Positions 18,811-27,361 of a stretch of DNA of 64,000 nucleotides are shown here, piece after piece (the first letter of the stretch is position 1; every line of letters begins with the position of its first letter). A model generated the notes under the pieces. It was not told where the DNA came from. It saw only the letters and a list, made by a program, of their open reading frames with translations, and made no database searches. Location: positions 7,331,012-7,395,011 of the forward strand of contig NZ_LZNS01000001.1 in assembly GCF_001984575.1 (NCBI RefSeq), given 5' to 3'. A program made the translations under genes and the position numbers. The DNA is from Streptomyces sp. MP131-18. GTDB taxonomy: Bacteria > Actinomycetota > Actinomycetes > Streptomycetales > Streptomycetaceae.

Positions 18811-19893
18811 TCACACGAGCCGTTGCCAGGCCGCGGTCCTGTGCGCGGCGCGCAGTGCCTGGAGGGCGAACATCGAGGCCCACGAGGACTGGTGGTCCGG
18901 GCTGCCCGCGCGGTACGGCACGTACCGGCCGCCGCCCCCGGCCGGGCGCGCGGCCCCGCGCAGGCGGGCGCGGACCGCATCGGTCCCCGCCGCGTCGCGA
19001 GCCAGCAGCGCGCCGAGCCGGGCGACCTGAGCGGTGACGTCGTAGTGCGCGCCCGGTCCGCCGACCGTCTGCGGATAGCCGCCGTCCGCGAGCCGGTGCC
19101 CGGCCAGCCCGCGGAACGCCTCGGCGGCCAGGCGCCCGGCCCCGGTGCTCCCGGTGGCGGCGCTCCACATCCACAGGCCCTCGAGGGCGTAGCAGAAGGG
19201 GTGGAGGTAGCGCCGTCCGGCGGCGTCCGCGAAGTCGGGGGCGGCCACGGCGACGCGTTCGGCGTGCCGCCCGACGAGGAGCGCCGCCGCCTCGATGGCG
19301 GCGGGGCAGCCGGTGACCTCGTGCGCGAGGCAGAGCCCTTGCACCGCTTTGAGCAGGTGCAGTCTCCCCGCGGTCGACCAGGTGGCCGGGCGGGCCGGTA
19401 CCGTGCTGCCCGGGGCCAGCGGACGGATGTCCCGTTCCGCGAGGATGCGTTCGGCCTCGGTCCGCAGCAGCCGCGCGCCGGTCTCGTGCGCGGCGGCGTC
19501 CGAAGCGGCCAGCCCGTGGTTGAGCAGCCCGGTCGCCTGGATGAAGCGGTCGAAGACGTAGACGACGCCGGGCTCGGTGGGGCGCGACTCGCGCTCGGGG
19601 CGCGCGTGCCGGTGCACGAGCCACCGCGCGGCCCGCCGGACGGCGGGCAGCCCGGAACGGCCGAGGTCCGCCGCCAGGGTCAGGAAATAGCCGGTGATCT
19701 CCGGGTAGGGGTAGGACAGTTCGCCGGTCGCCGCATTCCGCCAGGCCGCCACCGCGCCCGAGGGGTGGCAGAGTGCGCCGCTGAACAGCCACATTTCAAG
19801 CTGCTGTTCGAGCGCGTCATTCTCGGTCTTGTCGTCGTTCGTGTCGTCATTCTCGAAAAGTGCCGGGCCGTTCGATGCTGCGTCGTAAGTCAT
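18811..19893 (-). CDS. Probable alpha/alpha-toroid glycan-active protein of unknown function
   Basis: 360 residues from the ATG at 19893. No signal peptide. The sequence is Ala/Leu-rich and helical throughout, with SYPYPEITGYFLTLAADLG, VVYVFDRFIQATGLLNHGL and a C-terminal GGRYVPYRAGSPDHQSSWAS. These resemble proteins of the (alpha/alpha)6 toroid class found in bacterial polysaccharide loci, related to glucosamine epimerases and prenyltransferase/squalene oxidase repeats. I do not recognise a specific family. Divergent from the Zn-dehydrogenase operon, with the StrR-like palindrome in between. Confidence 0.6.
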   Translation of the reverse strand: MTYDAASNGPALFENDDTNDDKTENDALEQQLEMWLFSGALCHPSGAVAAWRNAATGELSYPYPEITGYFLTLAADLGRSGLPAVRRAARWLVHRHARPERESRPTEPGVVYVFDRFIQATGLLNHGLAASDAAAHETGARLLRTEAERILAERDIRPLAPGSTVPARPATWSTAGRLHLLKAVQGLCLAHEVTGCPAAIEAAALLVGRHAERVAVAAPDFADAAGRRYLHPFCYALEGLWMWSAATGSTGAGRLAAEAFRGLAGHRLADGGYPQTVGGPGAHYDVTAQVARLGALLARDAAGTDAVRARLRGAARPAGGGGRYVPYRAGSPDHQSSWASMFALQALRAAHRTAAWQRLV

Positions 19894-20032
19894 GCGAAAG
19901 TCCGGTTCTCGGTCTGCGCTGTGCCTCGCAGTGTGGCACAGGCGCCGTGCGCCGCACGAATGCGCGGCGCCGCGCACCGGATTCCTCTGATGTCACAGCG
20001 GACCCGGCAGTGAACAACCGGAACGTCCCACC

Positions 20033-20065
20033 GCGTTCAACCGGGGAAATTCCCGGGTTGAACGC
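20033..20065. promoter_or_regulatory. 33-bp palindrome with StrR-site architecture
   Basis: The arms GCGTTCAACC and GGTTGAACGC are exact inverted repeats at the two ends, and only one further pair mismatches across the whole palindrome. Written as half-sites it is GTTCAACCG, 11 bases, GGGTTGAAC. The known StrR operator is GTTCGActG, 11 bases, CagTcGAAc. It ends 13 bases before a TTGACC -35 box and lies between divergent cluster genes, as expected for an activator site. Confidence 0.7.
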
Positions 20066-20078
20066 ATTCCGCCGCCGA

Positions 20079-20107
20079 TTGACCCGCACCCGCGGCGGCG
20101 GAACCAT
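20079..20107 (+). promoter_or_regulatory. Possible promoter of the Zn-dehydrogenase operon
   Basis: TTGACC at 20079-20084 is a good -35 box; 17 bases later AACCAT is only a weak -10 box. A strong -35 with a poor -10 beside an activator palindrome fits an activated promoter. Confidence 0.35.
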
Positions 20108-20165
20108 GGAGCCCGGAATCCAGGGCGCGGGCAACGAGTGCGCCGCCACAACTCAGGAGGCCGGT

Positions 20166-21287
20166 TTGATCCGTGCGGCAGTGGTCAGAAATCTCCCGGG
20201 CACCCCGCAGCTTGAGGAGGTTTCGGTAGCCGCCCCCCGGAAATCGGAAATCCTCGTGCGCACGGCTGCCGCGGGAATCTGCGCCAGCGACGTCCAGGTG
20301 CTCGACGGCCGGATGGCCGGCCAGGTCCCCGCCGTGCTCGGCCACGAGGCGGCCGGTGTGGTGGAGGACGTCGGCGAGGACGTGGCCCGGCTGCGCCGGG
20401 GGGACCGCGTCCTGATCTGCCAGTCCTCCCACTGCGGCGCGTGCGAGCAATGCCTCAAGGGGCACCCGTCACTGTGCCGTTCACCGGGCCTGCGGACCCG
20501 CGCCGACGGCACGCCGCGGGTGACCGCGCGCGGCGAGACGGTTCATCTGGGCTCCGGTATCGGCGCGTTCAGCGAGCTGATGCTCGTGCACGAGCGCGCG
20601 GCGGTCCCGCTCCCGGAGGCGGTCCCGGCGCGGACCGCGACCATGCTCGGCTGCGCGGTGACCACCGGCATCGGCGCCGTGCTGCGCACGGCCGGCGTAC
20701 CCGCCGGGGCGACGGTCGCCGTCGTGGGCGCAGGGGCCATCGGCCTCTCCTGCGTGCAGGGCGCCCGCCTCACCGGAGCGGCCCGCATCGTCGCGGTCGA
20801 CCAGCAGGCGCAACGGCTGAGGACCGCGCTGGATTTCGGCGCCACGGACACGGTGCTCGCCGGGGGAGACGACGTGGTGGAGGCCGTCAAGGAGCTGACG
20901 GACGGCGGCGTGGAGTACGCCTTCGAGGCGGTGGGACGGGCGGTCACCGTCGAGCAGTCCTTCCGCATGCTGCGCATGGGCGGCGTGTGCACCGTCATCG
21001 GCATCGTCCCCAAGTCGACGCCGATCACGCTGAAGGCGTCCGCGCTGCTCGCCGAGCGGCGCCTCCAGGGCTCCGCCAACGGCTCCAACCGCTTCCACCT
21101 CGACGTGCCCCGCTACCTCGCGCTGTACGAGCAGGGCCGCCTCAAGCTCGACGAGATGATCGGGGCGGCCGTGCCGCTGGCCGAGATCGGGCGGGGCATC
21201 GAGGCCACGCGCGAACGACGCCATACGCGCACGGTGGTGTCCTTCGACGGCTGTGCCGTCGGCGGCCCCGCGGGGGACGCGGCATGA
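20166..21287 (+). CDS. Zinc-dependent MDR alcohol/sugar dehydrogenase
   Basis: 373 residues from a TTG with AGGAGG 5 bases upstream; upstream ATGs lack such a site. Catalytic zinc ligands are Cys39 (GICASD) and His60-Glu61 (GHEAAG). The four structural zinc cysteines, 90, 93, 96 and 104, are in HCGACEQCLKGHPSLC. The NAD site is VVGAGAIGLS. It probably oxidises a cluster intermediate with NAD. The closest pattern is the S-hydroxymethyl-mycothiol/class III dehydrogenase group; enzymes of this type act on aminocyclitols in some aminoglycoside pathways. The stop overlaps the aminotransferase start. Confidence 0.88.
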   Translation: MIRAAVVRNLPGTPQLEEVSVAAPRKSEILVRTAAAGICASDVQVLDGRMAGQVPAVLGHEAAGVVEDVGEDVARLRRGDRVLICQSSHCGACEQCLKGHPSLCRSPGLRTRADGTPRVTARGETVHLGSGIGAFSELMLVHERAAVPLPEAVPARTATMLGCAVTTGIGAVLRTAGVPAGATVAVVGAGAIGLSCVQGARLTGAARIVAVDQQAQRLRTALDFGATDTVLAGGDDVVEAVKELTDGGVEYAFEAVGRAVTVEQSFRMLRMGGVCTVIGIVPKSTPITLKASALLAERRLQGSANGSNRFHLDVPRYLALYEQGRLKLDEMIGAAVPLAEIGRGIEATRERRHTRTVVSFDGCAVGGPAGDAA

Positions 21288-22540
21288 GCGGCCCGGAGCT
21301 GGCGTCCCGCGCGGCGCGGCTGACCCCGTTCCGCTACCAGGGCGACAAGCCCGCCGTGCTGTGGTCGTTCACCGGCGGCTTCCCCGACCCCGCCCACTTC
21401 CCCGTCCGGGAGCTGTCCGACTGCCTGGCCGCGGCGGCGGGGGAGGACCCCGAGCTGCTCCAGTACGGATCGTCGGCGGACGAGAGCCTGCGGTATGGCG
21501 AACGCAGCCTGCGGCAGGCCCTGCTGACCCGGCACGGCGACGATCTCCCGCCCGGCGCCTGTCTGGCCAACGTCATGCTCACGCAGGGCGGCATCGGCGC
21601 CATCGAGCTGGCCTTCAGGTCCTTCGTCGACCCCGGGGACGCCGTGGTCGTGGAGGCCCCGACGTGGGGCGTGGCCCTCACCCTGGCCCGGCAGTTGCGC
21701 GCGGACGTGCACGCGGTGCCGGCCGGCCCCGCCGGCCTCGACGTGGACGCGCTGGAGGCGAAGCTCGACGCGCTGCGCGCGGCGGGCCGCCCGGCCAAGA
21801 TCGTCTACACCATCCCCACGTTCCAGACGCCCACCGGAACGGTCATGCCCGCGGCGAACCGGCGGCGCCTGGCTGCGCTCGCCGCCCGGCACGACGCGAT
21901 CGTGGTGGAGGACGGCACTTACGCGGCGCTGCGCTACGACGGCCTTGCGCAGCCCTCGGTGCAGTCGTTCGACACCGAAGGCCGCGTGCTGCGGGTGGGC
22001 AGCTTCAGCAAGACCGTCGCCCCGGCCCTGCGGACGGGCTGGGTGACGGGCGACCGGGCGCTGCTCTCGGTGCTGGCGAGCGCGCGCAGCGACCTCGGCG
22101 TCAGTCAGTGGGCGGCGCGGGCGCTGGCCCTCTTCCTGGAGAGCGGACAGTACGACGCGCACCTGAGCCGGATGCTCGCCGCCTACCGGCGCAAGCGCGA
22201 CGTGCTCGACGCGGCGCTGCGGCGCGAGTGCGCCGGCCTGGCGGAGTGGAGCGTGCCCGACGGCGGCTACTTCTTCTGGCTGCGGCTGCGGGAGCACGTC
22301 GACGCGGGCAAGGCGAAGCGGCTCGCCAGGGAACGCGGGATCGCGGCCCGGCCGGGCGAACAGTTCTTCGGGACGCCGGGGGACGGCGGTCAGTTGCTGC
22401 GCATCGCCTTCTCGCAGGTCGCGGAGGAACGCATCCCCGGCGGCATCGCCGCGCTCGGCGAGGCGCTGCGCTCCGGTGCCGCCGGGGCGGCGGCACCGGA
22501 GCGCGGCACGGATACGGCCCGGCCGGAGGGCGGCCGGTGA
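21284..22540 (+). CDS. Class I/II PLP-dependent aminotransferase
   Basis: 418 residues, fold type I. The Schiff-base Lys is Lys243 in GSFSKTVAPALRTGW; YTIPTFQTPTG and VVEDGTYAALRY are the PLP-contact regions, and the C-terminal LLRIAFSQV carries the carboxylate-binding Arg. The group resembles 2-aminoadipate/MocR-type aminotransferases without the GntR domain. It probably transaminates a keto acid or a keto group made by the upstream dehydrogenase. ATGA overlap with that gene indicates coupling. The last 25 residues are a low-complexity tail. Confidence 0.88.
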   Translation: MSGPELASRAARLTPFRYQGDKPAVLWSFTGGFPDPAHFPVRELSDCLAAAAGEDPELLQYGSSADESLRYGERSLRQALLTRHGDDLPPGACLANVMLTQGGIGAIELAFRSFVDPGDAVVVEAPTWGVALTLARQLRADVHAVPAGPAGLDVDALEAKLDALRAAGRPAKIVYTIPTFQTPTGTVMPAANRRRLAALAARHDAIVVEDGTYAALRYDGLAQPSVQSFDTEGRVLRVGSFSKTVAPALRTGWVTGDRALLSVLASARSDLGVSQWAARALALFLESGQYDAHLSRMLAAYRRKRDVLDAALRRECAGLAEWSVPDGGYFFWLRLREHVDAGKAKRLARERGIAARPGEQFFGTPGDGGQLLRIAFSQVAEERIPGGIAALGEALRSGAAGAAAPERGTDTARPEGGR

Positions 22541-22576
22541 GCCCGGCGGATCGTCCGGCACGACCTGGGAGGCCCT

Positions 22577-23116
22577 GTGAAAATCTTCGGCATCGGGCTG
22601 GCGCGCACCGGCACGGCTTCGTTGAACCGGGCGTTGAAGATACTCGGCCACAGCTCCAGGCACTTCCCCAGAACCTACGAGGAGGTGCTGGAGCACGACT
22701 GCGCGACCGACACGTCCGTGACGCTGGGCTACCGCTACCTGGACTTCATGTTCCCCGGGGCGAAGTTCATCCTCACCACCCGGCCGGTCGACGACTGGCT
22801 CGGCAGCATGCGCTCCCTCTTCGAGCACCTGAACGCGCAGGCGATGGCCGACCGTTACCACCGCCTGCACCAGGTGCTGTACGGGACGACCGTGTACGAC
22901 GAGGGCCTGCTGCGGCAGGCGCACCTGCGGCACGAGGAGGAGGCACGCGCCCACTTCCGCTCCCGCCCCGGCTCGCTGCTGGTCCTCGACCTCACCGCCG
23001 GGGACGGCTTCGCGCAGCTGTGCCCCTTTCTCGGCGCCGAGCCGCCAGGCGAGCCGTTCCCCCACCGGAACGACAGGTCGGCGCTGCGGGGCAGCAGGCC
23101 GGCCTTCGGCAGCTGA
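22577..23116 (+). CDS. Short PAPS-dependent sulfotransferase-like protein
   Basis: 179 residues. The 5'-phosphosulfate loop is FGIGLARTGTASLNRAL and the strand KFILTTRPVDDWLGSM is the 3'-phosphate region. This matches the short Sulfotransf_4-type family (FGIGLxRTGT). No signal peptide. It would transfer sulfate from PAPS to a hydroxyl or amine of the product, although some family members have no proven activity. GTG at 22577 has GGGAGG just upstream. It follows the aminotransferase in the same operon. Confidence 0.8.
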   Translation: MKIFGIGLARTGTASLNRALKILGHSSRHFPRTYEEVLEHDCATDTSVTLGYRYLDFMFPGAKFILTTRPVDDWLGSMRSLFEHLNAQAMADRYHRLHQVLYGTTVYDEGLLRQAHLRHEEEARAHFRSRPGSLLVLDLTAGDGFAQLCPFLGAEPPGEPFPHRNDRSALRGSRPAFGS

Positions 23117-23140
23117 GGCGCCCCCGGTACGAGCTGATCG

Positions 23141-23186
23141 ACGGGACGGGACGGGACGGGACAGGGCAGGACAGGACGGGACAGGA
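23141..23186. repeat. Imperfect 5-bp tandem repeat (GGGAC)n
   Basis: About nine copies of GGGAC or near variants (GGGAC, AGGAC, AGGGC) lie in the 93-base gap before the second CYTH-like gene. Slipped-strand change in copy number could alter the spacing in the leader. No CRISPR character. Confidence 0.6.
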
Positions 23187-23209
23187 TCGAGCGGAAGGAC
23201 GCGACGCCG

Positions 23210-23968
23210 GTGAAGGAACAGAGCGACGACAGGGAGCGCGAGTTCAAATTCGAGTACGGCGGCGATCCGGCCGTGCTCGTCGAGGGCCTGCGGTCCGTGG
23301 CCCTGGGCCGGCCGCTGATCACCTTCCCGCCCCGCGCGGTCATGGACCTGTACTTCGACAACGGCGACCGGGACCTGCTGGCGACGGGCTCCACGCTCCG
23401 GCTGCGCAAGCGGCGGATCAATCCGGGGTGGACCCTCAACTTCAAGGCGCCGCCGCTGACGGACGAGGCCGAGTTCCTGGACCGCCGCGAGGTCATCACC
23501 CGGGTCAAGGTCGACGAGGCGCTCGGCTACCGCGACCGCCGGATTCCCGGCCTGGCGTGGGACTGCGCCCTCGCGTTCGCCCGCGCGCACGCGTTCGACG
23601 AGGTGCTGCGGCCGGCCGTCCACCTCGTCACCTGGCGCACCGGCTGGACCATCAGGCCGGGGGACCTGGGCAACCGGCAGAGCAACTACCTCTGCCTGTT
23701 CCACGACCAGGTCACGGCCTACGACATCACGGGGCAGCGGCCCGAGCTGATCATCAGGTACGGGGCGCTCGACTACTCCTCCGCGGTGCCGGGGAGTGCG
23801 TCCTTCGCGGGCTACGAGATCGAGTCCTCCGGGCGGCTGGAGAACGAGGAGGCCGAGGCCGTGCGCGCCCTGCGGACCGTGGCGCGCAGGCTCACGGCGG
23901 AGCCGGGCGTCCGCCCGGTCACGTACAACAAGTACCAGCGGGCCGCCGAACTGCTCGGCACCGGCTGA
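23210..23968 (+). CDS. CYTH/triphosphate-tunnel-like protein
   Basis: 252 residues. Clearer than the copy at 16379: REREFKFEY near the N-terminus (ExExK type), DLYFDNGDRDLLATGSTLRLRKRR as the typical YFDT...LRxR region, LNFKAPP, FAGYEIESSG as an acidic strand and NKYQRAAELL as the SKY-like end. CYTH/VTC proteins bind di- or triphosphates inside a beta-tunnel and include thiamine triphosphatase and class IV adenylate cyclases. A catalytic role here is not established. GTG at 23210 with GGAAGGA upstream. Ends the plus-strand run that begins at 20166. Confidence 0.72.
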   Translation: MKEQSDDREREFKFEYGGDPAVLVEGLRSVALGRPLITFPPRAVMDLYFDNGDRDLLATGSTLRLRKRRINPGWTLNFKAPPLTDEAEFLDRREVITRVKVDEALGYRDRRIPGLAWDCALAFARAHAFDEVLRPAVHLVTWRTGWTIRPGDLGNRQSNYLCLFHDQVTAYDITGQRPELIIRYGALDYSSAVPGSASFAGYEIESSGRLENEEAEAVRALRTVARRLTAEPGVRPVTYNKYQRAAELLGTG

Positions 23969-24028
23969 CGCGCCGGCCCCGCGCGGTTGCGGCCCCGCGC
24001 AGCCGGCGGCCGGGGCGGCCGGCGGACC

Positions 24029-25153
24029 CTAGCGCAGCCCCGAGACGAACTCGGTGATCGCCAGCGCCGCCTTTTCCCCGGCCCGGCCGTCGCCGTAGCA
24101 GGTGCTGGGGCGCGCCATTCTGCGGTGGTCCTCCGGTGAGTCGAGCAGCTTGCGCGTCAGGCCCTCGATGACCGCGGCGTCGATGCCCGCGAGCACCGCC
24201 ACCCCGGCGCGCAGCCCTTCCGGCCGCTCCGTCGTGTCGCGGATCACCACCGTGGGGACGCCGAGGAACGCCGCTTCCTCCTGGAGGCCGCCGCTGTCCG
24301 TCACCAGCACCCACGTCCGCGTCAGCAGCTTGATCATGTCGTCGTAGGGCAGCGGGCCGAGCAGGTGCACGTTCGGCAGGTGGGCGGTGGCCCCGGCCAT
24401 CACATCGGTGACCAGGCGGTTGGGGTGCAGCGGCAGCACGAAACTGATCCCGGGGTAGCCGGCGGCGAGCCGGCCCACGGCCAGGGCGAAGTCCTTGACG
24501 CGGTCCCAGTTCTCGCGCCGGTGCGTGGTGAACGTGACGATGGCGCGGGGGTCGTCGAGCAGGCTGTCCGGCATCCTCGACCGCGCCCGGTCCCAGGCGG
24601 CGAGCGCGATCCGGCAGGCGTCGATCGAGGTGTTCCCGACGACCCGGACGTCGCGGGCCGCCAAGCCCTCGCGCAGCAGGTTGCCCTGCGCCGTGCGGGT
24701 CGGAGCCAGGTGGAGCCTGGCGATCCCCGAGATCATCTTCCGGTGCGCCTCCTCGGGGAAGGGCGAGTCCAGGTTCCACGTCCGCAGCCCGGCCTCCAGG
24801 TGGATCACCGGCGTGCGCGTGTAGAGCGCGGCCAGCGCCGAGGAGAAGGCCACGGACGTGTCGCCCTGGACGACCACCGCATCCGCCGCGCCACCCGTCA
24901 GGACACCGGCGACGGCCTGCCACGCGCGGGTGGAGATGGCGGACAGCGTCAGCCCACCGGAAATGTCGAACTGGTAATCGACATCCGTTCTGAGCGCCGG
25001 GGGAACGAGCATCAGGGATTCCTTGTGCTGCCCGACGTTCACCACGCTCACACATAATTCGGTATGGCGCCGCAATGCCATGACCAGCGGCGCCATCTTG
25101 ATTGCCTCGGGGCGCGTTCCATAAATGACCGACACGGTGGGAGGCCGCTTCAT
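24029..25153 (-). CDS. wecB: Non-hydrolysing UDP-N-acetylglucosamine 2-epimerase
   Basis: 374 residues, GT-B-like fold. Signature motifs in order: GTRPEAIKMAPL, QGDTSVAFS, HLEAGLRTWN, FPEEAHRKM, TTHRREN, DSGGLQEEA and RDTTERPEG. It interconverts UDP-GlcNAc and UDP-ManNAc, so it could supply a ManNAc-type sugar to the cluster glycosyltransferases. Its presence inside the cluster rather than in a cell-wall locus supports an amino-sugar-containing product. ATG at 25153 has no ribosome-binding site; TAATAT lies 7 bases upstream, consistent with a leaderless transcript. Confidence 0.93.
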   Translation of the reverse strand: MKRPPTVSVIYGTRPEAIKMAPLVMALRRHTELCVSVVNVGQHKESLMLVPPALRTDVDYQFDISGGLTLSAISTRAWQAVAGVLTGGAADAVVVQGDTSVAFSSALAALYTRTPVIHLEAGLRTWNLDSPFPEEAHRKMISGIARLHLAPTRTAQGNLLREGLAARDVRVVGNTSIDACRIALAAWDRARSRMPDSLLDDPRAIVTFTTHRRENWDRVKDFALAVGRLAAGYPGISFVLPLHPNRLVTDVMAGATAHLPNVHLLGPLPYDDMIKLLTRTWVLVTDSGGLQEEAAFLGVPTVVIRDTTERPEGLRAGVAVLAGIDAAVIEGLTRKLLDSPEDHRRMARPSTCYGDGRAGEKAALAITEFVSGLR

Positions 25154-25171
25154 GACGGCGATATTAACAAG

Positions 25172-25190
25172 ATTCCGGAAAAGCCGGAAT
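25172..25190. terminator. Short hairpin after the methyltransferase gene
   Basis: ATTCCGG pairs with CCGGAAT across a 5-nt loop, 15 bases past the methyltransferase stop. It also overlaps the expected -35 region of the epimerase gene, so it could be an operator instead. Confidence 0.45.
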
Positions 25191-25205
25191 GTTGATTCAC
25201 GGCCG

Positions 25206-25967
25206 TTACGAACCGCGGCGGGCGATAACGAAGATCCGCGAGGCGTCGGCGATGTCGGCGGCGGGGCGGCCGAGATCCCCCGAGAGGGCGAAGTACACAT
25301 CGGGCCAGCCATTGCTCCGCAGATGCCCGGCCACCGCGTCCGGATCGAAGTAGTGCTCGGTCATCGATTCCTCGAAACCGGTGAACCGGCCGTCCTCGTC
25401 CCTGATGAATCCCGTGAGCCTGCGGTACGCGGTGTCGCCCCCGTCGTACACGCCGCGGGTGACGAGGGTCCAGCCCGGACGCTCCGTCACGCTCATGGAG
25501 TTCCAGCCGGCCAGGCCCCTGCGCGTCTTGAGATCGAAGACGAACATGCCGCCCCGCCGCACCGCGTGGGCCGCGTGGTCCAGACAGCGCAGGAGCGCGG
25601 CCATGTCCGGCAGGTGATTGAGCGCGTCGTAGGCGGAGACACACAGGTCGACCGGGGCGGGAACACGGAATCCCGCCACGTCCGCCCGGTGGAACGCCGC
25701 CCGCCCGGCGTCGATGTGGGGCGCGCAGTGCAGTACCGCACGGTCCAGCATGGCCTGGGCCCGGTCGACCCCCGTGACCCGGCAGCCATGGTCGAGGAAG
25801 TACCTGGCCATCCGGCCCGTGCCGCAGCACAGATCGAGAACGGCCGGCTCGGCCGGTGCGCCGGGCTCGCGCCGGTAGAGGTCGAGAATTTTGGGCGCCG
25901 TTTTCAGCGCGAACCGCGACCATTCCTCATCGTAGATTTCGGCGAACCTCGTGGCATAGGGCACCAT
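25206..25967 (-). CDS. Class I SAM-dependent methyltransferase
   Basis: 253 residues, Rossmann methyltransferase. Motif I is VLDLCCGTGR, followed by VTGVDRAQAML (post I acidic) and a DLCVSAYDALNHLP motif typical of small-molecule N- or O-methyltransferases. The C-terminal RRLTGFIRDEDGRFTGFEESM is a beta-sheet insert seen in the mycinose and glycine N-methyltransferase-like groups. It probably methylates a sugar amine or hydroxyl. ATG at 25967 has no ribosome-binding site but TAACAT 6 bases upstream. Same direction as wecB, divergent from the regulator gene. Confidence 0.85.
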   Translation of the reverse strand: MVPYATRFAEIYDEEWSRFALKTAPKILDLYRREPGAPAEPAVLDLCCGTGRMARYFLDHGCRVTGVDRAQAMLDRAVLHCAPHIDAGRAAFHRADVAGFRVPAPVDLCVSAYDALNHLPDMAALLRCLDHAAHAVRRGGMFVFDLKTRRGLAGWNSMSVTERPGWTLVTRGVYDGGDTAYRRLTGFIRDEDGRFTGFEESMTEHYFDPDAVAGHLRSNGWPDVYFALSGDLGRPAADIADASRIFVIARRGS

Positions 25968-26331
25968 GCGGGAATGTTAGCGCTTCCGTGGGGCGCGAGC
26001 CGATCCGCGTGGTTATTGTTCGCCGCAGTCGCGGAATGTGGACCGCCATGGCCATGGGCTGTCACTTCGGCCAGAAAGGGCGGGTTGTCTGTCGTCCTCC
26101 GGACGCTTTGCGCACGGGGCATGAAATGGAGCGGCCATATGCCGTCAAACTCTGTCGCCGTGCCGGTACAGGTGTTTTCCTGAGAGCTCTCGGGCAGGTA
26201 ACAGAAGGCGCGGCCGGGAACCCCCGGTGCCGCACGGGCCCGCAGTGGCGCGTGTGCAGCGCGGCGCGCGGTCTGCGCGGTTTTCACCGAAACCCTGCAC
26301 CTGCCGACCCCACCGGAAGGAAAGAAAGAGA
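25968..26331. other. Intergenic region upstream of the StrR-type regulator
   Basis: 364 bases between divergent starts. Seen: a TAACAT box for the methyltransferase. I find no second 9-11-9 palindrome and no clear -35/-10 pair for the regulator. GTTCGCCG around 26018 is only a partial half-site. Confidence 0.5.
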
Positions 26332-27339
26332 GTGGCAGTCCGTGCGTCGATCGAGAAAGAACTCCACTCGTTCCCCCAGCGGCAGGCGGCTCTCGTTCCC
26401 GCCACGGACGAGGACCGCGTCACGACCGTTCCCATCGGCTCCCTGGTGGCCGGCCGCTCCCCCCGCAGCGCCGGGGTCGACCCCGACCACGTGCGGCTGC
26501 TGGCCGGCATCGAGGAGGCGCTGCCGCCGATCCAGGTGCACCGCAGGACGATGACGGTCATCGACGGGATGCACCGGCTCCACGCCGCCCTGCTCAACGG
26601 CCGCAGCACGATCCGCGTCGAATACTTCGACGGTTCCGAGCGGGCGGCGTTCGTCCGCGCCGTGGAGGCCAACACGGGACACGGACTGCCGCTGACGCTC
26701 GGGGACCGCAAGGAATCCGCCCGCACGCTCCTCCTGCTCTACCGCGAGTGGTCGGACAGTGCCGTCGCCACCAAGGTCGGCCTGTCCGCCAAGACGGTCG
26801 CGGCACTGCGCCGCGACCTCGCCGGCGACGGCCAGCACCCGGGGGCCAGGACGGGCCGGGACGGCCGCGTGCGACCGTTGAACTGCGCGGAGGGCCGCAT
26901 GAAGGCCGACGCCCTCTTCACCGAGAACCCCGCGGCCTCACTCAGAGAAGTGGCCAGGGCGGCGGGGGTGTCGCTCGGCACCGCGCGCGACGTCAGGGCG
27001 CGCAGGGACCGCGGCGAAAGCCCGGTGCCGAGCGGTCGCCCGCCCCGCAGGAGCCGGCACGCCCGGGCGCCGGGGCAGGAGAACACCGAGACCGTGGACT
27101 GCGCCGCCGTGCTGGAGTCCCTGCGCCGCGACCCCGCGCTCAAGTACACGGAACACGGCCGCCTGCTCCTGCGCTGGCTCGACACCCGCGCCCTTCGGGA
27201 GCACGAGGTCGACTACGCGGCACGGGTCCCGGCCCACCGCTGCGCCGCCGTGGCGCTGACGGCGCGGACCTGCGCCGCACTGTGGGAAAGGATCGCCGTG
27301 CAGTTGGAGGCGCGGGGCGAGGAGAGCCCCGCGGAATGA
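26332..27339 (+). CDS. StrR/NovG-type pathway-specific activator with ParB-like N-domain
   Basis: 335 residues from a GTG with GGAAGG upstream. The N-terminal ParB/sulfiredoxin-like domain (about 30-150) has VTTVPIGSL, MTVIDGMHRLHAALLNG and ANTGHGLPLTLGDRKESA; a helix-turn-helix follows (SDSAVATKVGLSAKTVAALR), then a second helical domain with SLREVARAAGVSLGTARDV. This is the layout of StrR, which activates streptomycin genes, and of NovG and Bbr/Tei15-type regulators. It is the best single indicator of a specialised-metabolite cluster. A matching palindrome lies at 20033-20065. The exporter pair follows after 22 bases. Confidence 0.9.
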   Translation: MAVRASIEKELHSFPQRQAALVPATDEDRVTTVPIGSLVAGRSPRSAGVDPDHVRLLAGIEEALPPIQVHRRTMTVIDGMHRLHAALLNGRSTIRVEYFDGSERAAFVRAVEANTGHGLPLTLGDRKESARTLLLLYREWSDSAVATKVGLSAKTVAALRRDLAGDGQHPGARTGRDGRVRPLNCAEGRMKADALFTENPAASLREVARAAGVSLGTARDVRARRDRGESPVPSGRPPRRSRHARAPGQENTETVDCAAVLESLRRDPALKYTEHGRLLLRWLDTRALREHEVDYAARVPAHRCAAVALTARTCAALWERIAVQLEARGEESPAE

Positions 27340-27361
27340 CCGTACGGGCGCGAGGTGCGGA

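Noticed and set aside
23141..23186. CRISPR-like repeats
   Set aside because: The units are 5 bases without spacers; it is a simple tandem repeat.
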